Source: Acidovorax sp. Leaf78
Lineage (GTDB): Bacteria; Pseudomonadota; Gammaproteobacteria; Burkholderiales; Burkholderiaceae_C
DNA length: 64,000 bases
Assembly: GCF_001422735.1 (NCBI RefSeq)
Contig: NZ_LMLZ01000002.1
Span: 119,624 to 183,623, forward strand
Direction of reading: 5' to 3'
Shown: positions 15,981 through 25,440 of the stretch, piece after piece
Position numbering within the stretch: the stretch's first letter is position 1
How the letters are laid out: each line of letters begins with the position of its first letter
Program-made: the position numbers and the translations under genes
Notes under the pieces: model-generated
Seen by the model: only the letters and a program-made list of their open reading frames with translations
Told to the model about the DNA's origin: nothing
Databases searched by the model: none

Positions 15981-17392
15981 GAGTTAAGCGACTCCTCGCC
16001 TTGGGCGCGCGTACGAGCGAGTACGCTGTATTGGGTTCGCGCCCTTGATCGTATGTCAGTAGATCGAGCACCCGCAGAAACCAAACGCTGGTTGGCTATC
16101 CAACGCAGGGCCTGGGGCGCGTGCCACAGCGCGCTAGCAAGCACTGACTCGTTGACCTGTTGCCCCCCCAAACTAGCCACACCTGGTTGCAGCGCCACCC
16201 CGATTTGGGCAATGGCGCTGATGTTGGGCTCGGGCAGTCCTGGATCGCGAATATCTGTGCCGCGTGGTGCTTCCGTAGGCCCACGTGGAGCTAGCGCAAG
16301 GCCCTCATTTTGCAGATCGATCCCGGTGAGTGAACTCCATACCCACCCAGCCAAGCGGGCAACCTCTGGGTCCGCCATGTACTGTTCCACTGTCAGCAGA
16401 TAACGGCCATCACCGTGGTGCAATACAAACCACAAGCTCAGCCGCGGTGGCAGCAATTCAAGCAGCTTGGCAATCCCTGCATGGCCGATAGGTGCGGCCG
16501 AACCCAGATGACAGAGCCACCGCATCAATCTGTGCTGTAGTTGACTGCGAGGAAGACCGGACGACGAGGCAAGCTCTTGGACCATCGCGTGAGTGACAAG
16601 CCATAAAACACCCGCGGCCTGTGTTTGCAGATCCAGCCGTTGCGCAGGCGTGTACTGTGGCACCGGATGGGATGGATGGCCGTTGACCTGAGAGTCACTT
16701 CGCGACGCCGCAGCTATCCAGCCGATTGCGGCCTCTGCGCGAACCCGAGCGGTTGGATCTGAAAACAATGGGAGCAAGGACTGTGGCTGCCCGACAGCTG
16801 CCAGCCATCGGCAAGCAGCCGCACGCACGTGTTCGTTCGAACTGGCGATTGCCAATGGCAGCGCGGTACTTACAACGGACCACGCCGACTGCTCCATCCC
16901 TATAGGTTGCTCATCTGCAGGCGACGACTGGCGAAGAGCCAAGGCCCGCCATGCCGCTACCACCAGCGGGGCTGGCGTGCGCGGCTCGGCGAGCCAGTGG
17001 CAGCACCACCCCAATGAGGTTTCCGCCGGGCCCCAGGCCAACGCAGAAATCAACCCTCTGAGCATGCGTGAAGGATTCGTTTGCACTACTAACCACACAT
17101 CCGATAGCCATGGGCCAGGCTCAGAATTCTCCAGCGCCAAAAGCGTGCAGACAAAAACCTGCGGTGCACGCTGCCAGCGACGCAGTTGCTCTAGCGCGCA
17201 GTCCCAGCCTGCATCTTCGGCCACGCGCAAACCGTCTAGGTGCGCATCCAGTAGCCGGTCGAACTCCATCAATTGAGGCAGACCTACCAAGGGTGAATGC
17301 ACCGAGGTATCACGCTGCTGCCAATAAAAGGCCGCGTCTCCAGCGTGGCGGGCGACGAGCGGCGCAATGATCGGGGCCACAGAAGTACGCAT
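15977..17392 (-). CDS. TIGR02270 family HEAT-repeat-like protein
   Basis: A 471-residue protein that I recognise as TIGR02270: opening VAPIIAPLVARHAGDAAFYWQQRD, then repeated helical pairs with VRAAACRWLAAVGQ and VRAEAAIGWIAAA typical of HEAT repeats. The family is found next to type VI effector genes in Proteobacteria; its job is not known, and loading or adaptor functions are suggested only by position. The start at 17392 lies two bases after the stop of the propeller gene, ruling out the longer frame. The C-terminal end overlaps the thioredoxin-like start. Confidence 0.8.
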   Translation of the reverse strand: MRTSVAPIIAPLVARHAGDAAFYWQQRDTSVHSPLVGLPQLMEFDRLLDAHLDGLRVAEDAGWDCALEQLRRWQRAPQVFVCTLLALENSEPGPWLSDVWLVVQTNPSRMLRGLISALAWGPAETSLGWCCHWLAEPRTPAPLVVAAWRALALRQSSPADEQPIGMEQSAWSVVSTALPLAIASSNEHVRAAACRWLAAVGQPQSLLPLFSDPTARVRAEAAIGWIAAASRSDSQVNGHPSHPVPQYTPAQRLDLQTQAAGVLWLVTHAMVQELASSSGLPRSQLQHRLMRWLCHLGSAAPIGHAGIAKLLELLPPRLSLWFVLHHGDGRYLLTVEQYMADPEVARLAGWVWSSLTGIDLQNEGLALAPRGPTEAPRGTDIRDPGLPEPNISAIAQIGVALQPGVASLGGQQVNESVLASALWHAPQALRWIANQRLVSAGARSTDIRSRARTQYSVLARTRAQGEESLNS

Positions 17393-17394
17393 AG

Positions 17395-18360
17395 TCACCA
17401 AAGGCGGTTCCACTGCTTGCCATCGTTCACCGTGGCGCCGTACATTCCCGCCAGCAGCATGACGCCGTCCCCTACAGCCAGATTGCCCGAACACGATTTG
17501 ACTTCTGGGGGTACGGGCGCTTCTCGAAGTTTGCCGTCTTCGATGACCCAAAGGCCGTAGTCAGACGTACACCACACCTTGCCACCAAACCACACCATGT
17601 CTTTGAACGGCAGGGTCATCTCGTCCTTATGAATGATGGTCCATTTGTCTTCACGGCCTCTCAATACTGAGCCGCTTTGCATGCCGATGTACACATGCCC
17701 GTCACCCGCGCAGCACACGCTTTTAAACTGCATGTTGGTAGGCACAGGACACTGGTACCAACGTTTTCCGTCGTAGCGCCATGCATCACCTTCGCCGCCT
17801 ACGCAATAGATGTCATTTGCACTGAAGCCTGCAATTGCGTCAAAACCCCCCTGTACGAAACTGCCTTTTGCTTCGGGCTTTGGCATCATTTTTCTGTCCA
17901 CTACGCTTACCCAGTTGTTGGGTCCCAAACGACGACAAACTGCGCGCGCTGGTCCAGTCGCATAGACGCTGCCATCAATTGTTGCCAAGTTGAAGCACGT
18001 ACTCCATAGTGGCTTGTCAGGATCACCATGGGGAATGGGAGATTCCATGCCACCGTCACCTCCGCCAAGAACTGCAACAGTACAGTCGAGAGCTACAACG
18101 ACTACTTGATCTCTGGGAACCCGACTTGATGCAATTTTTGGCTGTTCGAATCCCGTCATATTCATGACTCCTATTCGATCGTCGATAGGATCTGAAGGGA
18201 AGTAGTTCAATATCCTTCTTCTGCCGTTTGCGGCATCAGGGATTTGCTCGAGCAGTAGAAACGAAAATGATTCTTTGTTGCGAACAGCACAGTCGTACGT
18301 CCAAAAGCCGGACAAATGCTCTTTATATTCTGTTGAACTTAACTTCATGAGATTTCTCAC
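17395..18360 (-). CDS. Propeller-like protein, candidate immunity to the upstream nuclease
   Basis: A 321-residue protein (317 if the ATG at 18348 is used rather than the GTG at 18360, which overlaps the preceding stop). From residue 80 on there are short beta-rich repeats with WxxV-type endings: VSVVDRK, CVGGEGDAWRYDG, VYIGMQSGSVLRG, VWCTSDYGLWVIEDG, a beta-propeller pattern. No signal peptide. In type VI effector clusters the gene immediately after the toxin is generally the immunity gene, and this one is directly coupled to the predicted nuclease effector; so immunity is the leading guess. Confidence 0.6.
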   Translation of the reverse strand: MRNLMKLSSTEYKEHLSGFWTYDCAVRNKESFSFLLLEQIPDAANGRRRILNYFPSDPIDDRIGVMNMTGFEQPKIASSRVPRDQVVVVALDCTVAVLGGGDGGMESPIPHGDPDKPLWSTCFNLATIDGSVYATGPARAVCRRLGPNNWVSVVDRKMMPKPEAKGSFVQGGFDAIAGFSANDIYCVGGEGDAWRYDGKRWYQCPVPTNMQFKSVCCAGDGHVYIGMQSGSVLRGREDKWTIIHKDEMTLPFKDMVWFGGKVWCTSDYGLWVIEDGKLREAPVPPEVKSCSGNLAVGDGVMLLAGMYGATVNDGKQWNRLW

Positions 18361-19586
18361 TTTGTTTTGCTGGGTTTATCAGCAGTGCCACCACTGGACT
18401 GACCAGACTCATTCTTTGGCATGCAATTGAGCTTGTCATAGAACGAATGCAACTGCGCTTCCAAGCATCTTGTTTCACACCCAGACACCGCAAATGCCGA
18501 CTTGACAGACTTGGCGCCAGCTTCAATCGCTTGATTTTTTGTTATCTGGGCGCCCTTAGGGATGGGTTGCTTGTTCGGGTACTCCAATTTGCCAAGCTCC
18601 TTCCCCATATCTTTGTGCACGTCCCCATGAGATCCATGGGTGTTGTTCGTGCCCTCTACACATACCGTGGGAGCTTCGTTGGGCTTGTAGTCGGGGCAGT
18701 CTTTGAACATTGAGCTGGGGAGCACGTGGTGTCCGGATTGGCCAGGGCAGCAACCAGCGCCGTCCTTGCCAGCCTTTTCCTTCTCAGTTTCTTTGTATGG
18801 CACCAAAGCGCATCGACGAGCTCGAATGCACGGGTTGAGTACGGCAGCACCCTTCATCATGTCGGACACCATTTCCTGCTTTTTGTAGGTGCCGTCTGGA
18901 TTCTTGTACTTGTCGAGGTGCCCCTTCATGTCCGCAATCTTTGCCTGGGCATCTTTAAGCTTTTGAGAAGCCTCGCTGATTTCGCTAGCGATGTCTGGAA
19001 ACTCTTTGGCAGCTTGCGCCATATCCATGGCGCCGTCGGCCGTCATGAGAACATTGGCTGCGATACCAACCCACGGTCCTCCCAGAAATGGCGCTACCCG
19101 CCCGACAACTTGCTTGCCTGCTGTCTTTGCAGCCTTGTTTTTGATAGCCTGTTCCAACTTCTCTTTGGCCTTGGCTTCTACCGACTGCAATGCCTTGACC
19201 CCAAGTTCCTCGGCCATCTGCTCCGGAATCTTTTCCAGTTCCTTGAACATGTCTTCTGGACTGCTAGGCTTGATCATCAAGAATTCACAATGATCGTTCA
19301 CCCACTGTGCGTTCGGATTGGAGGCCTTGCCGGTATGCGACGGCAGCTTCAGTTTGTTCAAGAGCGGTGGCGCTTCCTTCTTTTGTCTTTCGCTCTTCGC
19401 GGACTCCGATTCTGGTTTGCAATTTTTGTCGATAGCACCCTTGTCTTTCGCGCACGCGGCCTTGCTGGCAGCCGTGTCCATGTAGATGTGCCTGCCGGTA
19501 TTGGGCGCGCCCTTTTGGCTGGCGGCGGGCTTTTTGCCTTGATCTTTCGAGCTGTCTTTTGAGCCCGTTTTCTTTTTGACGGCCAT
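18357..19586 (-). CDS. Predicted type VI effector with GHH-motif HNH/EndoVII nuclease domain
   Basis: A 409-residue protein. It begins with a lysine-rich tail, then TGRHIYMDTAASK, a helical middle with a glycine/alanine hydrophobic stretch (VAPFLGGPWVGIAANVLM), and a C-terminal domain with GQSGHHVLPSSMF, followed by EGTNNTHGSHGDVHKDM. The xGHHVLP box plus downstream N/H-rich motif is the signature of HNH/EndoVII-fold toxins (GHH group). Many cysteines in this domain (CCPGQ, KDCPDY, TVCVEG) suggest a bound metal or disulfides. It follows a DUF4150 PAAR-like gene by 17 bases, the usual setting for a VgrG-delivered DNase. Confidence 0.75.
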   Translation of the reverse strand: MAVKKKTGSKDSSKDQGKKPAASQKGAPNTGRHIYMDTAASKAACAKDKGAIDKNCKPESESAKSERQKKEAPPLLNKLKLPSHTGKASNPNAQWVNDHCEFLMIKPSSPEDMFKELEKIPEQMAEELGVKALQSVEAKAKEKLEQAIKNKAAKTAGKQVVGRVAPFLGGPWVGIAANVLMTADGAMDMAQAAKEFPDIASEISEASQKLKDAQAKIADMKGHLDKYKNPDGTYKKQEMVSDMMKGAAVLNPCIRARRCALVPYKETEKEKAGKDGAGCCPGQSGHHVLPSSMFKDCPDYKPNEAPTVCVEGTNNTHGSHGDVHKDMGKELGKLEYPNKQPIPKGAQITKNQAIEAGAKSVKSAFAVSGCETRCLEAQLHSFYDKLNCMPKNESGQSSGGTADKPSKTK

Positions 19587-19603
19587 GGTCCTCCCGTACC
19601 CCC

Positions 19604-19996
19604 TCAGGTTTTATGGTTGTGTGTAGTGGGGTCGGTGTGTCTGCATACGTTCAGGCCTTCTACTTTCACGTCAGGAGACCAGTCCACGAAATAGCAGCGT
19701 CCTTTGATGGTGTTGCTGACGACACCCATCTTGAATGCATAGGTGGCCGGCTCATTCCCGGTACTCGTTGCCAGATAAGACACGTCCTTTTTGCAGATGG
19801 GCGTGCCGCACACGAAAACGGTGGTGCTACCGTTTGCCAGATCGCGGGCATATGCGGTGTTGGGATAGGGGACGGGAATGCCGATCTTGGGTGGCTTTGG
19901 TGGGCTGTGGCATACGTCCGGAAAACATGCGGCAGCAACTCCATCAGCAGCTTGGGAGCAAAACTCATCATCGTTGGCGTAAACGTGGGTTTCCAT
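19604..19996 (-). CDS. DUF4150 PAAR-like protein
   Basis: A 130-residue protein that fits DUF4150 through its length: ANDDEFCSQAADGVAAACFPDVC, PPKIGIPVPYPNTAYARDL, STTVFVCGTPICKKDVSYL, and the ending KVEGLNVCRHTDPTTHNH. The family is a PAAR-like tip that sits on the VgrG spike and carries an effector. Here the effector is the next gene rather than a fused C-terminal domain. Histidines near the end (RHTD, THNH) are the expected metal ligands. Confidence is high because nearly every family motif is present. Confidence 0.92.
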   Translation of the reverse strand: METHVYANDDEFCSQAADGVAAACFPDVCHSPPKPPKIGIPVPYPNTAYARDLANGSTTVFVCGTPICKKDVSYLATSTGNEPATYAFKMGVVSNTIKGRCYFVDWSPDVKVEGLNVCRHTDPTTHNHKT

Positions 19997-20005
19997 TGAA
20001 CTCTT

Positions 20006-21088
20006 TCAAAGTGCAGGTATGGACCTGTCGCGCGGCGCTTGCTGGTGACGAACCACAACGGCACTTCGAAGCCCATCGTCGTTCGCTAGATGGATGACTC
20101 CGCAATCGCCTGGCCCATCGGGCCTTGGCAGCAGGTGCTGCAGCCAAGCGAGCATGAGTGCGCCTGTAGCTGCACCGACTTCGCCTGCACAGTCAGCAGT
20201 GGTGTACACCATGGGGGTAGTGCCGCCGTCCACTGCCACGCGCGTAAATGCGTTGGCAGCTTCGCCAGCAAAAAAACCTTCCCCGTTCTGATCGCTCATG
20301 CGAAATGCCAAGTCGTTGCAGTCGATGTCGGCTTGGTCGAAGGCTGTTCGCAATGCGCGGCTCAGGCCTTGAGCACGGCTGGGCACGCTCCCGTCGGGAC
20401 GGCCAGGCTCTTCGCCACGGCCCCAGCCCACGATGTGCAGTCCTGGCACGTCGGGAGGAGCCAATTCGAGTAGCACGGCGGCCGCCGCTTCTCCCGGAAT
20501 GAACCCGTCGCGATTGCCGGGCACCAACAATCGATCTGCCCGCAGATAGTGGTTGACGGTTTCAGCATTCAAGAAGCTGTCAATGCCAAGCACGAGAACC
20601 TGCTTGCAAACTCCTTCGCTCAACAGTTCGTGTGCTTTGTCCAAAACCGGTGCCAAACCTGCACGGCCCGTTCGCACGATTTCAGAATTCGAATGCAGCT
20701 GCGCAGATGGAATGCTCGATAGAGTTAGCTGTTGGAGATGGCTCAGATCTATCGCACAACGATCATTTTCTGCAGTCAAAACAATGGTCAAAAGTCGTGT
20801 GTCTTGCAGCACCACGCCTTGGCTCAGACAGTCATCGATAGCGTGAGCCATCCAGCGCACAAGACGTGCTGTCCCCCAAGTTTCGTTGTCGGGCAGCCTC
20901 GCTACGCGTATTGCCTCGCCGTTGGAGGTAACAAATTCGCCCTCCTGAAAATGGTCCATGCCTGCACGCATGGCGCATGAGGCGGCCTTTGCGGTGTAAC
21001 CGACTGAACAGCAGAGACCCACCGACGCAACGCGCAAAGTCTTATCGGTGGCGCCGTTTTGCAGGGTCGCCATCCATGAGCTTTTCAT
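20006..21088 (-). CDS. Ketosynthase-fold protein of type VI islands, catalytic residues missing
   Basis: A 360-residue thiolase-fold protein of the 3-oxoacyl-ACP synthase type. The N-terminal VASVGLCCSVGYTAKAASCAMRAG and RLVRWMAHAIDDCL are recognisable. The nucleophile elbow, normally a Cys in ACSSG, reads LGIDSFLNAETV, and the catalytic His of the K-x-x-x-GH-xxGAAG box is replaced: TADCAGEVGAATGAL. So it has kept the fold but not the active site. Such proteins recur beside DUF2169 and VgrG genes; a structural or chaperone role is more likely than acyl synthesis. It starts one base after the DUF2169 stop. Confidence 0.75.
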   Translation of the reverse strand: MKSSWMATLQNGATDKTLRVASVGLCCSVGYTAKAASCAMRAGMDHFQEGEFVTSNGEAIRVARLPDNETWGTARLVRWMAHAIDDCLSQGVVLQDTRLLTIVLTAENDRCAIDLSHLQQLTLSSIPSAQLHSNSEIVRTGRAGLAPVLDKAHELLSEGVCKQVLVLGIDSFLNAETVNHYLRADRLLVPGNRDGFIPGEAAAAVLLELAPPDVPGLHIVGWGRGEEPGRPDGSVPSRAQGLSRALRTAFDQADIDCNDLAFRMSDQNGEGFFAGEAANAFTRVAVDGGTTPMVYTTADCAGEVGAATGALMLAWLQHLLPRPDGPGDCGVIHLANDDGLRSAVVVRHQQAPRDRSIPAL

Positions 21089-21089
21089 T

Positions 21090-22196
21090 TCAAGTCACCT
21101 GCCTTGCTGGTTGCCCGCAATTCGTGCAGTCGCTTTCATCCAGGCCCAGAGATCGCGCTCTCCACCACTGTTCATCCAGCGGGCCCACCGCGATGGTGTT
21201 GAATTCCTGGATACGACGACGGATCGGCACGCTGGCTCTCCACACCACGCTAAAACGTGCCGCTTCCGTCTCGAAGAAAAGGGTGTCGACGTGAACAGTT
21301 GGCATCTCAACGCTGTAGTCTTTGCGCAAGATACGCACTTGTAGCTGGTTAAGTGGCGGAAGCTTGAAGCGAATGTGGGGCTGTTTGGGATTCATGTGCA
21401 CGAGCTGTACTTGCTCCCCGCCTTGCAAATAGGCCACACGTTGATCGGCCGGTGCGCTCTGATGAAATCGATCGTCAAAGTCTTCAGGCAAAAACGGAAA
21501 TACATCACGACGCCATGTCGCGTCGTACGTACCAGCGTACTGGCTGCGCTCTGGGACGTTGGCGCTGATGGCGTTCAGTCCAATAGGAAAATGTGCTCCG
21601 TCAGGTTGCCTTACCGGATCTTCGAATGCCTCCAAACATGGCATAGGTTGGTTTGCCATCTCGCCAATGGTGTGGGATCCAGCCCAACCAAGTCCCACGG
21701 GATTGGCATCGAAAGCTTCTGTCAAAGTGTCTCCACTTTTGACATACGTGCGGGTGGCACCGAACCCCAAACCCAGATGAAGAGGCATGCTTACAAACGG
21801 CTCGGGCGGGGATGGCTCGTAGCTCAGGAGTGACCGCTTCCAAGTGCGGTGGCCCCACACTTTGACCTGCTTTTGCCACGCGCCCACCTGTGCCTGCACG
21901 GCCAGCGCAATCATTGGCTGTCCGTCGGGACTGTGGGCGCAAGCATCAAAAAGAATGTCGCATTGCGGCTTGTAGCGCACCAAGTCAGCAGCGTGGCGCA
22001 CTGCCGATGCACCCGGTTCACCGTAATGTTCGTCTGCATGCGCCAAAGGGCCTGCTGGAATGGGCCTTGGCCTTTGACCCGGTTCTGGCAAGGTCCATGT
22101 TCCCTTGGTGACCACCACCAAATGCTCTTGGCCCCGCACATCCAAAGCGGGAAAGACTTCAGTGCGTAGCAACTGATTTCCCTGAACGATATCCAT
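21090..22196 (-). CDS. DUF2169 type VI effector adaptor
   Basis: A 368-residue DUF2169 protein: the start region has FPALDVRGQEHLVVVTKGTW, and the family hallmarks YKPQCDILF, VWGHRTW, and PLHLGLGFG-like tract follow. DUF2169 proteins act as adaptors that load effectors onto the VgrG tip. The start at 22196 has AGGGG nine bases upstream and lies 16 bases after the DUF6484 stop. C-terminal residues CTNCGQPARQ form an extra CxxC. Confidence 0.85.
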   Translation of the reverse strand: MDIVQGNQLLRTEVFPALDVRGQEHLVVVTKGTWTLPEPGQRPRPIPAGPLAHADEHYGEPGASAVRHAADLVRYKPQCDILFDACAHSPDGQPMIALAVQAQVGAWQKQVKVWGHRTWKRSLLSYEPSPPEPFVSMPLHLGLGFGATRTYVKSGDTLTEAFDANPVGLGWAGSHTIGEMANQPMPCLEAFEDPVRQPDGAHFPIGLNAISANVPERSQYAGTYDATWRRDVFPFLPEDFDDRFHQSAPADQRVAYLQGGEQVQLVHMNPKQPHIRFKLPPLNQLQVRILRKDYSVEMPTVHVDTLFFETEAARFSVVWRASVPIRRRIQEFNTIAVGPLDEQWWRARSLGLDESDCTNCGQPARQVT

Positions 22197-22212
22197 GTCT
22201 GCCAACCCCTGG

Positions 22213-22821
22213 TCAGTTGATCTGCACTGAACCACCGCGTATGCGGTTGCTGGCGCTAGCATGTGTGGTCACATAGGTGCCGCGTATCTGAATGCTCCCG
22301 TCTTCACAGAGGAGAATGACCGCTTCGCCGCAGCGCAACTCCAATTCGCTTTGGGCTTGTACCACCACTCTATGACCGTTGTGCGTTATCTGCATCCCAG
22401 CTGCATCGAACTGTCCGGCCTGTGTTTGATACTGCTGTGCCGGAGTGCCGTGCATCATCAAACCCAACACGATTGGCCGGTATGCATCGGCTCCTTCAAA
22501 ACCCAAGGCCACAGCGTGCCCCACATGGTGCGCTTCAAGTTGCACCATGCTGACAGCGGCCACTGCCTGTAGTTGCAAGCTGGGGATGTCTACGAGAATC
22601 TCGCGCGTCTGTGGGTCAACGCCGCTCAAGTAACCAATGGCAATGCCCTCAGCCTTCAAAGAAGTAGCTGCCGCCTTTGAGCGGTCAGGCGAGGCTGTCT
22701 GTTGGTGCAAAAGTGCCTGAAACGCGGCATCCGGAGAGCCCGATTTCGTAGAACTCCCGAGGTCGTCGGAAAGCGGCGCTATCGAAGCGTTGCCGGCGGG
22801 CTTGGGGCTACTAGTTTTCAA
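22213..22821 (-). CDS. DUF6484-type type VI accessory protein
   Basis: A 202-residue protein. After a low-complexity first 55 residues comes AIGYLSGVDPQTREILVDIP, then VGHAVALGFEGADAYRPIVLGL, which is the DUF6484 pattern of a small beta domain, and a C-terminal beta-helix-like stretch (VVVQAQSELELRCGEAVILL, DGSIQIRGTYV) resembling the VgrG needle. The start appears to be TTG overlapping the last codons of vgrG by 11 bases; GGAG is nine bases before it. Probably a spike-associated accessory. Confidence 0.7.
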   Translation of the reverse strand: MKTSSPKPAGNASIAPLSDDLGSSTKSGSPDAAFQALLHQQTASPDRSKAAATSLKAEGIAIGYLSGVDPQTREILVDIPSLQLQAVAAVSMVQLEAHHVGHAVALGFEGADAYRPIVLGLMMHGTPAQQYQTQAGQFDAAGMQITHNGHRVVVQAQSELELRCGEAVILLCEDGSIQIRGTYVTTHASASNRIRGGSVQIN

Positions 22822-25168
22822 GGATCTTCGCTCCCTTCATGGTGATATTTCCATCGGCGGTGATCACTTGCTCACCTGTCATGGTCACGGTCAAGTCGTG
22901 CCCGTTGAGCGTGACAGTTCCATCCTTTTTCATGACGAAGGTGCTGGCTCCAACGCTCAAGGTGATGGAGTCTGCATCCATGAAAATGTTGGAGCCACCA
23001 CCACCACCGCCTTCTCCACTCCCAGCCGCACCACCCGAAGGCGCTACGATGTTCTTGGGGCCCCCGGCTCCTGCTGCGCCGCCGGCTGCAGTTCCGCCCG
23101 AGCCCCCACCGCCCCCGCCAACCGTGAGTGCGTACTTGGTGCCTACGGTGGTGGTCTTGTCGCTGCCCACCTTGGTGCTCTGGTCCTTGCCTACCAGGGT
23201 GGCCATCACCGCGCCAACGTTCAGGTTGTAGACAACGCCCACGTTTTCCATGCGCCCCACACCGACGTTCTGCATGTAGGCGATGCCGACGGTTTCGGTC
23301 TTGAACTTACCCACCTTGATGGACCAGTTGCTGCCGATCTTGTCCTTCTCGTTCTTGCCCACCGTTTTGGTGCGGTTGATGCCGATCTTGAAGGTCTGGT
23401 TGTCGCCGATGTCCACGGTCTCGTTGTGGTCCACCCGCTCCTTGCGGTTGCTGTGGATGGTGATGGTCTCGTCGCCATCGACCTCTTCCGTGCGCCAGCC
23501 GTGCACGGTGATCTTTTCGTTGCGGTCCACCGTCTCGGTACGGTCCCGGTGGATGGTGTTGGTCTCGTCCCGGTCGATGGTCTTCTCGCGGTCGCGGCCC
23601 ACCCACTTTTCTTCATCGTTCTCGACTTCGGTCAGCTGGTCTTTTTGCGCGTGCAGCCACAGTTGCTCTTGCCCGGCCTTGTCTTCAAAGCGCAGGGCGT
23701 TGGCATCGCCTGGACCGTTCTTCATCCCGGCGCCCGCAGCACCGCCTTTGCTTGAGCGGGTCTTTATGCCCGATTGGGTCTGGTTGGCCGGCAGCGACCA
23801 CGGGGGCATGTTGTCGGCGTTGTAGACCACGCCCACGATGATGGGCCGGTCCGGGTTGGCGTCGATGTGGTCCACCAACACTTCCATGCGGATGCGCGGT
23901 ATGGCGATAGCACCAAAGTTCGAACCTGCCCAACTGCTGGAAAACCGCATCCAGCAGCTGGAGTTTTCGTCCATCGCGCCGATGCGGTCCCAGTGGAACT
24001 GCACTTTGACGCGGCCGTACTTGTCGCAATAGATCTCTTCCCCAGGCGGGCCGACCACCCAGGCAGTCTGCAAGCCCTGTGTGCGCGGCTTCGGCGTAAT
24101 ACGCGCGGGCCTGAACGCCCGCGTGGTGGGCAATGCCTCGAGGGCAAACCGCTGTGTGGAGCCCACACTTGCGTCGCTCACCTGTACGTTCTCTGTGAAG
24201 TGGTAAGTGACCGATATCAGCAAGTGCTGCACGTTCTGGTCTTCGCGCGGGTAGTTGCGCAGCGTCATGAAGCAGCCTGTGGCGCCCACCAGGTTTCTGG
24301 CGTTGCCCTGGCCTGCTACACGCTCGTGCGCGGCGATGTGCTCTTCGACGCGGACCTTGGCGTAGTGCTCCCCTTGGTCGTACTCCGTAAACTGCCCCGG
24401 AAACTCATAGGTCTCGAATCCGTCGTTGGCATGGCCCGGCGGCATTTTGCGCGTATTGGTCAGATCGGCGCGGGGCTTCTTGAAGTCGAAATCGTCCGTC
24501 GCCACTTTGCCCGAGCGCAATCCCTGCGTGAAGTCCCAGTCATCCAGGTTCTCCTCTCGGGCCACCGCGGCCTTTTCAGGAGGATAGAACGGTAGTCCGC
24601 CTCCGGCCATGGGCTCGTGCGAGCTGATGGTGTCATCGCAGAACACCAACGTGTGGCTGCCGCTGGAATGTTTGAAGTGAAAGTAGATACCCAGGTCTTC
24701 TGCCAAGCGGCACACCAGGTTGCAGTCGCTTTCTGAGTATTGAACCAGGTACTCGACGGATGGATAGGCCTTGGTCAGCCGGAACTCCATGGGCTCACCG
24801 TACTTGCCCAGGACATCACGAATGATGTCGGGCACGGTCATGTTCTGAAAGATTTTGAAGTCTGTCTTGCGTGTGGCCAGCCACAGCCAGGGACGCATTT
24901 CCAGGAAGTAACTGTACTTGGAGGCGTCCTGCCCCCGCATGCCAAACCGGCTGATCACGCCATTGAGATACCGCTTACCGCCGCCGTCTGTCTCCACCTC
25001 GACCGTTGCCGACTTACCGAGTAGCGCCTTGGGGTCCACGGTTTTGGACTCGCTGATCACCTGCACATTGAAGGTAAAGAGCCTGCTGAGTTCTTCCGTG
25101 CCATGGAGTTGGCGCAGTTGCAGCGTATCGCCCAGCGGGGTGTTGATCTTGGTGCGGCGTTGGCTCAT
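22811..25168 (-). CDS. vgrG: VgrG/TssI type VI spike protein
   Basis: A 785-residue VgrG. Residues 1-500 are the gp27/gp5-like part: LHGTEELSRLFTFNVQVIS, WLATRKTDFKIFQNMTV, VQYSESDCNLVCRLAEDLGIYF, and the gp5 OB-fold IYCDKYGRVKVQFHWDR. Residues 530-690 are a beta-helical needle of short repeats (e.g. TVDRNEKITVHG, TVGKNEKDKIG). Then a glycine-rich linker and a DUF2345-like end (NIFMDADSITLSVG, VTLNGHDLTVTMTGEQVITADG). No type VI baseplate or sheath genes occur nearby, so this is an orphan VgrG island. No Shine-Dalgarno is visible before the ATG. Confidence 0.95.
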   Translation of the reverse strand: MSQRRTKINTPLGDTLQLRQLHGTEELSRLFTFNVQVISESKTVDPKALLGKSATVEVETDGGGKRYLNGVISRFGMRGQDASKYSYFLEMRPWLWLATRKTDFKIFQNMTVPDIIRDVLGKYGEPMEFRLTKAYPSVEYLVQYSESDCNLVCRLAEDLGIYFHFKHSSGSHTLVFCDDTISSHEPMAGGGLPFYPPEKAAVAREENLDDWDFTQGLRSGKVATDDFDFKKPRADLTNTRKMPPGHANDGFETYEFPGQFTEYDQGEHYAKVRVEEHIAAHERVAGQGNARNLVGATGCFMTLRNYPREDQNVQHLLISVTYHFTENVQVSDASVGSTQRFALEALPTTRAFRPARITPKPRTQGLQTAWVVGPPGEEIYCDKYGRVKVQFHWDRIGAMDENSSCWMRFSSSWAGSNFGAIAIPRIRMEVLVDHIDANPDRPIIVGVVYNADNMPPWSLPANQTQSGIKTRSSKGGAAGAGMKNGPGDANALRFEDKAGQEQLWLHAQKDQLTEVENDEEKWVGRDREKTIDRDETNTIHRDRTETVDRNEKITVHGWRTEEVDGDETITIHSNRKERVDHNETVDIGDNQTFKIGINRTKTVGKNEKDKIGSNWSIKVGKFKTETVGIAYMQNVGVGRMENVGVVYNLNVGAVMATLVGKDQSTKVGSDKTTTVGTKYALTVGGGGGGSGGTAAGGAAGAGGPKNIVAPSGGAAGSGEGGGGGGSNIFMDADSITLSVGASTFVMKKDGTVTLNGHDLTVTMTGEQVITADGNITMKGAKILEN

Positions 25169-25440
25169 GGAAAGCGAAAGGTCGATGGTGTGGGTATAGG
25201 TACAACGCGCACGTCGATACCAAGGGGCCGGGCGATGCTAGCAGCGGGAGATGAAGTAACTTGTTGCGAGATTGCATGCATTGAGCCAATTTTTTGCAAC
25301 TGATCGCAACAGTACCGCGCCACATCGTGGAAGACATATTGCAGGCCTCATTCTTTTTGTATGCTCCTGCGCCACGACAATTCCAAGTCGCGTGAGGAGC
25401 CGGCTCCTTATGCGGTACGCCTTTTTCCCGATGCGCTGCT

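Noticed and set aside
22790..23755. 321-codon plus-strand ORF
   Set aside because: Antisense of the vgrG needle repeats; repetitive VDGDGLVAIDL-like pattern is a mirror of those repeats.
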